NCBI GenBank assembly: GCA_964517975.1
Contig: CAZFDM010000216.1
Span: forward strand, 1-17,649
DNA: 17,649 bases
From: JBBIRM01 sp964517975
GTDB taxonomy: Bacteria > Desulfobacterota > BSN033 > UBA1163
Reading direction: 5' to 3'
Each line of letters begins with the position of its first letter. The first letter of the stretch is position 1. Positions 7,776-14,698 of the stretch are shown here, in pieces. A program made the translations under genes and the position numbers. The notes under the pieces are model-generated. The model searched no databases. It was given only the letters and a program-made list of their open reading frames with translations, and was not told the origin of the DNA.

Positions 7776-8681
7776 ATGAACCTTCGGATTTTGAAAATCA
7801 TTGTTGTTTTTATTCTAATCTTTATAGGAACCCAAGAGGCATTTGGATCTTCGCTGAAATCGTTCCTCCCTAAGGAAAATCTGCCTGAAGGCTGGACATT
7901 GATGGAGGGTCCTCACCTGTATAACAAGAAAACACTGTTTGAGCATATCAATGGTCAGGCCGAGCTCTTTCTACAATATGGTTTTCAAAAGTCAATCTTT
8001 GCCATTTACCAGGACCAAAAGAACTCTGATCATCAGGTGGAGGTTGATATTTACGATATGGGAAATGTGCTTCAGGCATTTGGGATATTTTCGAGATTCA
8101 GAAACGAAAATAAACCTGGAGGGTTTGGTTTAGATTCGTATCTGGATGATCATTCCACCTTTTTTTATCAAGGGAGGTACTTTTCAAACCTCTATTCAAC
8201 AAAATCAAATTCATCGTTATTAAAACAATTTGCCACCTTGGTCTCTTCTAAGATAACAGACCGCTCATCCCCACCCAAGGAGATTAATTATTTTCCCAAA
8301 TCAGGACTCAAACCTGGTTCGATCCAATACTTCCCAGAAGGTCTTTTAGGACATCAATTTTTGAAAAGGGGGTTTCAAGGCTCATACATCGAGAAGGGAA
8401 AGGCCGAAGATAGAGAATTTAAACTCTTTTTGGCTATCTTCAAAGATTCAAATGAGGCATCGAACGGCCTAAAGGTTTATAAAGATAATCTCTCCAGAAA
8501 AGGAAGACTCTTTTCAGAAAGTTTCATTAAATCTGGGGCTAAGGGGCTGAAGGGGGAAGATCCTTATCAGGGGAAACTCATAGTGGTTCAGAGAGGCTTT
8601 TATCTTTTGGGCGTAGTAGGGTTTGAGAAAGAGAAGGAAGCAGAGGATCGTTTGGCTGAATTGATAGGGAATATTAAATAA
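7776..8681 (+). CDS. Exported DUF6599-like protein of unknown function
   Basis: A 301-residue protein with a signal peptide (hydrophobic 4-18, likely cleavage after AFG at 22-24) and no lipobox Cys. The mature part contains FEHINGQAELFLQYGF (55-70) and VEVDIYDMGNVLQAFGIFS (88-106), which I recognise as the DUF6599 pattern. No catalytic residues can be named. A good AAGGAG ribosome site overlaps the end of the aldo/keto reductase gene, 12 bases before ATG, so the two exported proteins are probably made together and may act together in the periplasm. Its stop directly abuts the stop of the convergent histidine kinase gene. Confidence 0.8.
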   Translation: MNLRILKIIVVFILIFIGTQEAFGSSLKSFLPKENLPEGWTLMEGPHLYNKKTLFEHINGQAELFLQYGFQKSIFAIYQDQKNSDHQVEVDIYDMGNVLQAFGIFSRFRNENKPGGFGLDSYLDDHSTFFYQGRYFSNLYSTKSNSSLLKQFATLVSSKITDRSSPPKEINYFPKSGLKPGSIQYFPEGLLGHQFLKRGFQGSYIEKGKAEDREFKLFLAIFKDSNEASNGLKVYKDNLSRKGRLFSESFIKSGAKGLKGEDPYQGKLIVVQRGFYLLGVVGFEKEKEAEDRLAELIGNIK

Positions 8682-10274
8682 TTAAGTGCTTTGAGCACCT
8701 TTTGCCTTTTCCCCTTGATCCTCCACTGGGGGTTCTATTGGGAGTTTAATCCGGAAGGTTGATCCTTTCCCCACCTCACTTTCTACTTCAATGTCTCCAT
8801 TATGGCTTTGAATAATTCCATAACTGATGGCCAGGCCCAATCCTGTTCCTTTGCCTGTCTGTTTTGTTGTGAAGAATGGATCGAAGAGTTTAGAGAGATG
8901 TTCTTGGGGAATCCCACAACCTGTATCGGTAAAAGAGATCTCAGCCTTTCCATCTCTTAGCGCTGTTTTAATTGTTAAAACCCCTGCATTTCCTCCCATG
9001 GCATCAGCGGCATTAAGAAGGATGTTCATAAAGACCTGCTGAATCTGATCGGCATCGATCAAAAGTTTTGGGATATTGGGATTGAACTCTTTCACGATCT
9101 GAATATTTTGGAAAGGGGCCTGTTTTTCTAAAAGGGTTAGGGTGTTATTAATGAGGGTATGGACATCCGATTCTTTTTTGTCAGGTTTTCTCTGTCGTGC
9201 AAAATCCAGAAGTCCCCTTACAATATTACGGCACCGAGTTGTCTGCTGGACAATATTCTCTAAGTCCTTTTTCCAGGGATGAGTTTCATCGATCTTCTTA
9301 AGCATTAAGGAACTGAAGGTGAGAACACCGGTAAGGGGATTGTTGATCTCATGGGCCACCCCTGCAGCCAGCTCCCCCAGAGCAGCCATCTTGCCAGCCC
9401 TGATCAATTGGTCTTGGACCTGTTGAAGCTCTTTCGTCCTCTCTTGAACCCTGCGTTCGAGCGTTTGGGTCCATTCTTCAATGGCATCACGGGATCGTTT
9501 CAGTTCAAAGATCATGTTGTTAAAAGATTCAGAAAGTTCACCCAATTCATCGTGGGATCGAATGGAAACGGTTTGATCAAAATTCCCATGAGCGGTTGCC
9601 TTGATAGCCGTTAAGAGTTTATCAATCGGTCGGTTTACCACCCGGGTGAGCAAGAGGCTTAATAACAGACTTAGGAGAACGACGCTGATAATTCCTGAGA
9701 TCAACATCCTATTATAAATTTGTGACTTCTCTTTCTCAAAGCTTTCGAGACTGATCGTTGTATCCAACACCCCTAAGACATTTAAGGTTTTTGGGTGGCA
9801 GGGATAACAGGAAGGTTCATTATAAATGGGATTGATCAAACCAAGAAGGCTCTGTTTTTCTTTATGATAAATTCGGGTTTTACTATCGGAGGGTAGAAGC
9901 ACCCTTGCCTCTTGGCCTTCCCTGTGGCATCCATAGCAAGCCTCGGCCTGTTTATCCACTACGGTTCCAACCTTTGTGCGATCCGAAGAGACGGTAATCA
10001 TCCCCTGTTTATTAAAGATTCTTACCTCCGCAATCCCCTTTCTCTGGGCCACATCGTCGATGATCCTCTGATATTCGTCTCTGCGGTCTTTGATCATCGC
10101 ATTTCGGATGCTCAGGCGGATGGTTTCGCTGAGGTTGAATGCCTCTTCCTCAGTTTTATTTAGAATCTGACGGGTGAGGGAACGAATATTGAGGTAAAGG
10201 AATAGCCCTTCGATTCCCACCACTGCAACAATAACGCTTAAAAGGATCTTTGTTTTTAAACTTCTTAGAACCAT
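8682..10274 (-). CDS. Membrane histidine kinase with periplasmic two-CxxCH (c-haem) sensor domain
   Basis: A 530-residue sensor kinase. TM1 spans about 9-30 and TM2 about 190-210. The periplasmic loop between them carries CYGCH (113-117) and CYPCH (156-160), covalent haem-c sites 43 residues apart. A HAMP domain follows (about 211-263), then a coiled coil and the HisKA domain with GELAAGVAHEINNPL (phospho-acceptor His308). The HATPase domain shows NILLNAADAM (N box), DTGCGIPQ (G1) and GKGTGLGLAI (G2), the NtrB-like group. The known role of such loops is redox or small-ligand sensing; the ligand here is not known. No response regulator gene is in the window. It lies 61 bases downstream of the aldehyde oxidoreductase on the same strand, so the two may be co-transcribed. 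The ribosome site (AGGG) is weak. Confidence 0.9.
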   Translation of the reverse strand: MVLRSLKTKILLSVIVAVVGIEGLFLYLNIRSLTRQILNKTEEEAFNLSETIRLSIRNAMIKDRRDEYQRIIDDVAQRKGIAEVRIFNKQGMITVSSDRTKVGTVVDKQAEACYGCHREGQEARVLLPSDSKTRIYHKEKQSLLGLINPIYNEPSCYPCHPKTLNVLGVLDTTISLESFEKEKSQIYNRMLISGIISVVLLSLLLSLLLTRVVNRPIDKLLTAIKATAHGNFDQTVSIRSHDELGELSESFNNMIFELKRSRDAIEEWTQTLERRVQERTKELQQVQDQLIRAGKMAALGELAAGVAHEINNPLTGVLTFSSLMLKKIDETHPWKKDLENIVQQTTRCRNIVRGLLDFARQRKPDKKESDVHTLINNTLTLLEKQAPFQNIQIVKEFNPNIPKLLIDADQIQQVFMNILLNAADAMGGNAGVLTIKTALRDGKAEISFTDTGCGIPQEHLSKLFDPFFTTKQTGKGTGLGLAISYGIIQSHNGDIEVESEVGKGSTFRIKLPIEPPVEDQGEKAKGAQST

Positions 10275-10335
10275 GAATTACCCTGTAAAAATGGATTATT
10301 ACTACCTATCCTATTTATTGGGAGAAGGTAAACCC

Positions 10336-12069
10336 CTAATTCCATCCTCTCAATTTATAGTACTCTTTTAACATGACCTCCAGGTCTTTTTGCTGAATCG
10401 TCTTTCCTGTTTCTTGAAGAACCTCTCGAAAAAACCTGCGGGGAAGTTTATCCTCTCTTTTAGTGACCCCTTCCTGCTGGTTGAACTTCCGGGCAAGATT
10501 AATAATGGTGGACGCCACTGTTTTTAGATCCTTCTTTTTAAATGGAAGATTACAAGTCGATTTTATAATCTCTTGGAGGTCGGTCCAGGTGATCAGGTCT
10601 CGATAAAACCGACAGAGGATCAAGGTGTCAAAAATGGTCATCTTATCTTCATAATCCACAAAAAGTTTTGCCTTTCCCTTTATCTGATCAGGGGCAATCT
10701 GACCTGAGAGTTCGGATTTATAGAAGGTAGCCCTGAGATGGCAAGCCCCTCGATCCGATGTGGCATAAGCCAGTCCCATCCCCTTCAGGACCCTGGGATC
10801 AAAGCCAGCAGGTTCGAGGCCTTTTACATGAATCGCCTCTTTCTCCATTCCTAAGACCTTCGAAGCGTGTCGAACGCCTTCTGATAGAACCTTCCCTATC
10901 CCCTTTCGGTAGGCAATCATTTTTAAAATTTCTGCAATGGCATCCACATCGCCATAGTTGAGTTTTTCTCCTATCTTATTTCTCTTTGATGCTTCGATGG
11001 CAAAGGCCGATAAATTCCCTGCCGTAATCGTATCCATTCCCAGCCGATCACAGAGGTCATTAAGATAGATAATCTCTTCAATGGACTTTACCATACAGAG
11101 TCCCCCAAAGGCATAGATCGTTTCATATTCAGGGCCCATAATCCGAAGCCCCTTGTGCCGACCTTCTTTAACCTCAGAGATTTTCCCACACGCCATAAAA
11201 CAGTGGGGGCAGGCAGAGGGACTCACCCGACATCTTTCCATCAGGCTTTCTGCACTGATTCCTTCCCAACCGTCCAAACTCCCTTTGGACCAATATTGGG
11301 TTGGAAAGGCACCAATGGTATTCATAATGGAAACGAGCATCGGAGTTCCATATTTCCTGTAGATTTGAACAATCTGGTTGGTTTTAACCCGGTCTCTGAA
11401 CTCAATGGCCAATTTTTTAAGAGTAACAGGATCAGCGACCTCCCTCCGCTTCTTTCCGTGAAAGACAATTCCTTTTAACCTCTTTGAGCCCATTACCGCA
11501 CCAATTCCAGCACGGCCAAGAGACCGCCAGTGTTCAGCCTCGATCACTGCAAATTTAACTAAGTTCTCTCCAGCAGGACCGATGACCAGTGCCCCAGCAC
11601 TCTTCACGCCAATCTTCTTCAGAATCTCATCTTCTGCCTCATAGGTCTCCTTTCCCCAGAGATCCAAAGCAGGGTGAAAGACTCCCTCTTGATCATTGAT
11701 CTCAAGGAAGACAGGATGCTCTGATTTTCCCCGAATGATGATGGCATCATAACCTGTTCGGCTCATAGACGTCGTGATTTTTCCCCCAGAATAGGATTCT
11801 GAATAGATTCCAGTCTGAGGCGATTTGGTAAAGACCGCATAACGGCTGGAACCATAAAAGGGGGTGTCCGCCAATGGACCCAGCGTGAAAATAAGGCAAT
11901 TCTCAGGAGAGAGAGGGTCAGTATGAGGGGGGGTCTCTTTTAAGAGAAGAAAAGACCCCAATCCTTTCCCCCCCAGATAGAGTTGAAGGAGCGAATCAGG
12001 GATAGGTTCAATCCATGACTTTTTTTGGGAAAGGTCTATTTTAAGAAGTCGATTAAAGAATCCTTCCAT
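10336..12069 (-). CDS. aor: Aldehyde:ferredoxin oxidoreductase (tungstopterin enzyme)
   Basis: A 577-residue AOR-family enzyme, which oxidises aldehydes to carboxylic acids (or, in reverse, reduces acids) with ferredoxin. The [4Fe-4S] ligands are Cys287, Cys290 and Cys294 (CPHCFMAC) plus Cys486 (DTLILC). These positions nearly equal Cys288/291/295/494 of the Pyrococcus furiosus enzyme. DRLGMD (341-346) and the Asp481-x4-Cys486 segment are the bis-pterin binding motifs, and SGGK (94-97) and SDRGACH (438-444) are family landmarks. ATG 12069 is chosen; the codon before it is TTG and neither has a strong ribosome site. The family binds tungsten, sometimes molybdenum; which metal is used here cannot be seen. 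A molybdate/tungstate-type transporter starts 65 bases away on the opposite strand. Confidence 0.93.
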   Translation of the reverse strand: MEGFFNRLLKIDLSQKKSWIEPIPDSLLQLYLGGKGLGSFLLLKETPPHTDPLSPENCLIFTLGPLADTPFYGSSRYAVFTKSPQTGIYSESYSGGKITTSMSRTGYDAIIIRGKSEHPVFLEINDQEGVFHPALDLWGKETYEAEDEILKKIGVKSAGALVIGPAGENLVKFAVIEAEHWRSLGRAGIGAVMGSKRLKGIVFHGKKRREVADPVTLKKLAIEFRDRVKTNQIVQIYRKYGTPMLVSIMNTIGAFPTQYWSKGSLDGWEGISAESLMERCRVSPSACPHCFMACGKISEVKEGRHKGLRIMGPEYETIYAFGGLCMVKSIEEIIYLNDLCDRLGMDTITAGNLSAFAIEASKRNKIGEKLNYGDVDAIAEILKMIAYRKGIGKVLSEGVRHASKVLGMEKEAIHVKGLEPAGFDPRVLKGMGLAYATSDRGACHLRATFYKSELSGQIAPDQIKGKAKLFVDYEDKMTIFDTLILCRFYRDLITWTDLQEIIKSTCNLPFKKKDLKTVASTIINLARKFNQQEGVTKREDKLPRRFFREVLQETGKTIQQKDLEVMLKEYYKLRGWN

Positions 12070-12134
12070 CAATTCAATCTTAAAAGAAAATTGTGGTCCA
12101 AATCAAGAAGGAGGTCCTTGAAATTATATGAGTT
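12070..12134. promoter_or_regulatory. Divergent intergenic region between aor and the MOT1-type transporter
   Basis: This 65-base gap must hold both start signals, although a clear -35/-10 pair was not found on either strand. It contains a perfect short palindrome AAGGA-GG-TCCTT (12108-12119) whose GGAGG resembles a ribosome site but sits 20 bases before the transporter ATG. A metal-responsive operator could lie here, but no ModE-like site was recognised. Confidence 0.3.
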
Positions 12135-13289
12135 ATGGAATATTCTAAAACACAACCTATGCGATTCTGGGGAAATGAGTATAATCGAATGGAATTGGCA
12201 GGGGCCTTTGGAGACCTCGGCACCTTCATCCCTTTTGTGGTGGGCTACATCACACTCAACAAAATGGACCCCTTAGGAATTTTGGTGGCGTTTGGGATCT
12301 TTAAGATCTTTGTAGGCCTTTATTTTAAAACGCCCATTCCTATCCAACCGATGAAGGCCATTGGCGGGATGGCCATTGCCCATCCTGCAAGCATCACCCA
12401 AGGGATGATCTGGGGATCAGGGATCTTTACAGGGCTCTTTTGGCTTTTAATGGGATTTACCGGAGCGATCACCTGGATTGAGAAAGTGACTACAAAACCA
12501 GTGGTTCGCGGGATCATGCTGGGATTGGGTCTCAGTTTTTTGGTTGAAGGGTTGAAGATGATGAGGGAGGAACCCCTTTTGGCCATCATTGGCTTCCTCA
12601 TCACCTTGTTTCTCCTTAACAGCAAACGGTTCCCTGCCATGTTAATTCTCTTGGGATATGGAATCATTCTTGCTTTTCTTCAAAAACCAGAACTCTTAGA
12701 AGAGTTTTCACATCTCTCCCTGCGATTTCGGTTTCCTGAAATCTCATTTGCAAGAATGACCTGGAAAGAACTTATTTCTGGTTTCCTCATTCTCGGTCTT
12801 CCTCAAGCCCCTCTCACGTTGGGAAATGCCATTATTGGAACCGTCGCAGAGAATAACACCTACTTCCCAGAGAAGAAGGTGACCGCCAAAACCATCTCGA
12901 TTGATCATGGCGTGATGAATCTAATAAGCACGTTCATTGGAGGGGTTCCCATGTGCCATGGGGCAGGGGGCATGGCCGGGCATATTCGATTTGGGGCAAG
13001 GACAGGTGGGGCCTTGGTGATTCTGGGTTTGATTGTGCTTCTTACAGGACTTTTTTTAAGCGATTCTGTTTCTCTCCTCTTTCAAGTATTTCCCAGATCG
13101 GTCTTGGGCGTCATCCTCTTTTTTGCAGGATTGGAATTGTCTTTGGTGATTAAGGACATCAAATTAAAGAGGCAAAACCTTTTTATCCTGCTCATCACTG
13201 CTGGAACAGCGATGTGGAATATGGGGGTGGCTTATTTGGCTGGGTTGGTTCTCTACTATATTCTCCAACAACGCTGGATCAGGGTGTAA
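12135..13289 (+). CDS. MOT1-type molybdate/tungstate (sulfate-like) transporter
   Basis: A 384-residue, strongly hydrophobic protein with about ten membrane segments. ELAGAFGDLGTFIPF (20-34), PIPIQPMKA (67-75), GLPQAPLTLGNAIIGT (221-236) and PMCHGAGGMAGHIRFGARTG (272-291) are signatures of the MFS_MOT1/SulP-related family, whose plant and algal members import molybdate. ATG 12135 is the first possible start, since an in-frame TGA lies at 12129; ATG 12159 is an alternative. The divergent aor neighbour suggests oxyanion uptake for that enzyme's cofactor, and tungstate is as likely as molybdate (inference). Sulfate cannot be excluded from sequence. The gene ends 14 bases from the convergent thioredoxin-fusion gene. 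Confidence 0.85.
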   Translation: MEYSKTQPMRFWGNEYNRMELAGAFGDLGTFIPFVVGYITLNKMDPLGILVAFGIFKIFVGLYFKTPIPIQPMKAIGGMAIAHPASITQGMIWGSGIFTGLFWLLMGFTGAITWIEKVTTKPVVRGIMLGLGLSFLVEGLKMMREEPLLAIIGFLITLFLLNSKRFPAMLILLGYGIILAFLQKPELLEEFSHLSLRFRFPEISFARMTWKELISGFLILGLPQAPLTLGNAIIGTVAENNTYFPEKKVTAKTISIDHGVMNLISTFIGGVPMCHGAGGMAGHIRFGARTGGALVILGLIVLLTGLFLSDSVSLLFQVFPRSVLGVILFFAGLELSLVIKDIKLKRQNLFILLITAGTAMWNMGVAYLAGLVLYYILQQRWIRV

Positions 13290-13303
13290 CACACTATGAT
13301 CAT

Positions 13304-14203
13304 TCAAGTTCCCATTCCAATCTCTTTGAGTTTTGATACAATCTTTTCTTTTTCCATAATCCCAACCTGCCTAAAAACTTCTTTCCCCTTTGAATCAAAG
13401 AAGACCAGGGTGGGTAACAGCATAATTTTATATTCTCTGGCCAAGTTTTGATATTTATAGACATCGATGACCAGGACCTTTGCCTTTTCTGCATATTCAG
13501 TGCCGATATCTTTAAGGATAGGTCTCATTTGTCGGCAAGGAACACAGGAATTTGCTCCAAAGTCCACCAAGGTGGGTTTACCACTGGTAAGGGCTTTTTT
13601 CAGATCCTCTTCGGTATTGGATTCAGGAGGTTTGATTGCAATTTTTTTTATTTGGATTTGATTGATTTCAACTTTAGCCGTCTTAAGTAGTTCATTCATA
13701 AATTGTCCGATTTGTTCCTGTTGTTTCCCTTCCCGGATGGCCTCTTCCAACATGGGAGCCATCTGATCCAGAGGCCTCCCACCCATCTTATCCTTAAATA
13801 GGTTATAGTAGGTCTTAATCTCATCGCGTGTTACTTCTGGCGGGGAAGGGAATTTCTGCTTTATTAGCTCAGCGATCAAGGCCCCTTCAGGGGATAACCC
13901 CTCCTTTGTTTCGTCTTTATAGGTTTTGGGTGGAGGAGTAATTCCTCGTTTTTTAGCCTCCTGAAGTAGAACCCTTTTCATCACCATTTGTTCGACAAGT
14001 TTATCGGGATTTTCCTGTAACATCTCGCGGATCGGACTCTCAAGTTTTTTTATTTCTTCGTTAAAGTGTTTGACCGTTATCTCTTCTCCGTTAACTAGGG
14101 CAAGGACTTTTCGGTTTGGGTTCTCGAGATAAAAAAAGTAGAAGAGAAAAGCCCCGAGGCATATAGCAATCACCACCGTAAAAATAATAATTTTCAGTTT
14201 CAT
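13304..14203 (-). CDS. Membrane-anchored SurA-N/thioredoxin fusion protein
   Basis: A 299-residue protein. Residues 4-25 form an uncleaved N-terminal membrane anchor. Residues 31-165 resemble the SurA/PrsA N-terminal chaperone domain (VLALVNGEEITVKHFNEEI near 33-51, then a helical tail), but no parvulin isomerase domain follows. Residues 195-297 are a thioredoxin fold with the active site CVPC (220-223) and cis-Pro264 in MLLPT. The topology puts the thioredoxin outside the cytoplasm, so it probably reduces or shuffles disulfides of exported proteins, perhaps in cytochrome c maturation (inference, given the haem kinase nearby). It is therefore not an obvious electron donor for the cytosolic ArsC. 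A strong AAGGAGAG ribosome site (14207-14214) fixes the start. It is apparently monocistronic. Confidence 0.85.
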   Translation of the reverse strand: MKLKIIIFTVVIAICLGAFLFYFFYLENPNRKVLALVNGEEITVKHFNEEIKKLESPIREMLQENPDKLVEQMVMKRVLLQEAKKRGITPPPKTYKDETKEGLSPEGALIAELIKQKFPSPPEVTRDEIKTYYNLFKDKMGGRPLDQMAPMLEEAIREGKQQEQIGQFMNELLKTAKVEINQIQIKKIAIKPPESNTEEDLKKALTSGKPTLVDFGANSCVPCRQMRPILKDIGTEYAEKAKVLVIDVYKYQNLAREYKIMLLPTLVFFDSKGKEVFRQVGIMEKEKIVSKLKEIGMGT

Positions 14204-14308
14204 TTTCTCTCCTTGAATTATAGATAGAAATATTTATCACTTAAATCACGCTAAAAATCAATATCATTTTAATTACACTATCTACCTTCCCAGGTTATAT
14301 AGAGGAAG

Positions 14309-14313
14309 ACACT
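14309..14313. repeat. Left target-site duplication (ACACT) of the MITE-like element
   Basis: ACACT directly precedes the left terminal inverted repeat and is repeated exactly after the right one (14636-14640). A 5-base duplication is what a DDE-transposase insertion would leave. Confidence 0.7.
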
Positions 14314-14635
14314 GAGATCTCTGAAAAAGTACATCATAAACATTTTTCAGTATGGGAGGGTAGGGGAAAAACCTTCCTGCCCGTATCGGGCGGGCGGATA
14401 CGGATAAATGATTGTAGGGTAAGGGTTTATCCCTTACCTAAATTAAATCGTAGGGTAAGGGCTTGTCCCTTACTCAATATAAACCCGTAGGGTAAGGGCT
14501 TGTCCCTTACCGATGTTCGGTAAGCCATAAAGGCTTACCCTACAAAAAACCAAACCAATTAAGATGATCAAGGGCCACATCCTAAGGCTTTTCAACCTTA
14601 CCCTCCCCTATAAAAAGGACTTTTTCAGAGGTCTC
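14314..14635 (-). mobile_element. MITE-like non-autonomous element with 19-bp terminal inverted repeats (copy B)
   Basis: A 322-base element with no open frame of note. The left end GAGATCTCTGAAAAAGTAC (14314-14332) and the reverse complement of the right end, GAGACCTCTGAAAAAGTCC (14617-14635), agree at 17 of 19 positions. Both ends are bounded by ACACT. The interior holds a chain of hairpins and is an inverted match to copy A at 6351-6507. No transposase is encoded, so mobilisation would need a helper IS with the same ends elsewhere. I cannot name the parent IS family from memory. It fills most of the 495-base gap between the thioredoxin-fusion gene and the PadR gene. Confidence 0.82.
14414..14543. 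repeat. Tandem hairpin units inside the MITE-like element
   Basis: Three units beginning GTAGGGTAAGGG start at 14414, 14450 and 14487 (steps of 36 and 37 bases). Each folds as GTAAGGG-CTTGT-CCCTTAC or a close variant. A fourth, related hairpin GGTAAGCC-ATAAA-GGCTTACC is at 14519-14539. Copy A has one fewer of the tandem units, so the number varies. Confidence 0.85.
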
Positions 14636-14640
14636 ACACT
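14636..14640. repeat. Right target-site duplication (ACACT) of the MITE-like element
   Basis: ACACT immediately follows the right terminal inverted repeat and matches 14309-14313. The -35 box of the next operon begins only 6 bases further on. Confidence 0.7.
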
Positions 14641-14646
14641 CAGGGC

Positions 14647-14675
14647 TTGACAATAAATGTTGACTATTATATGAT
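14647..14675 (+). promoter_or_regulatory. Strong sigma-70-type promoter of the PadR/ABC operon
   Basis: A perfect TTGACA (14647-14652) is followed after exactly 17 bases by TATGAT (14670-14675). Transcription would start near 14682, leaving a short leader to ATG 14699 with GAAGG as ribosome site. The -10 box lies inside a palindrome, which suggests repression of this otherwise strong promoter. Confidence 0.65.
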
Positions 14676-14686
14676 TTAAACATATA
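14668..14686. promoter_or_regulatory. Palindromic operator overlapping the -10 box (likely PadR site)
   Basis: TATATG-ATTTAAA-CATATA is a perfect 6-base inverted repeat with a 7-base centre. It covers the -10 box and the expected start of transcription. PadR-family repressors commonly bind AT-rich dyads of the ATGT/ACAT type and repress their own operons, so autoregulation by the next gene is the natural reading (inference). Confidence 0.5.
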
Positions 14687-14698
14687 GAAGGCAAATTC

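Noticed and set aside
8686..8703. GTGCT-TTG-AGCAC plus CTTTT as terminator of the AKR/DUF6599 operon
   Set aside because: The position just after the stop is suitable, but the stem is only five pairs with a 3-base loop and it codes for the kinase C-terminus. Too weak to annotate.
12128..12148. Six-codon mini-ORF (MSYGIF) overlapping the transporter start, 13 bases after GGAGG
   Set aside because: Spacing is long and such a short ORF is expected by chance. It is noted only because the GGAGG is too far from the transporter ATG.
12320..12667. Minus-strand open frame of 115 codons inside the transporter gene
   Set aside because: It is antisense to conserved MOT1 motifs and is Pro/Met-rich, as expected from the complement of membrane-protein codons.
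14217..14222. Perfect TATAAT on the minus strand before the thioredoxin-fusion gene
   Set aside because: No acceptable -35 lies 16-18 bases upstream, and transcription from it would begin inside the ribosome-binding site.
14414..14510. CRISPR-like array: three near-identical repeats at 36-37-base intervals
   Set aside because: The intervening sequences are only about 12-13 bases, the repeats are almost perfect hairpins, and the same units occur inside a TIR-bounded element and its inverted copy. No cas genes are present.
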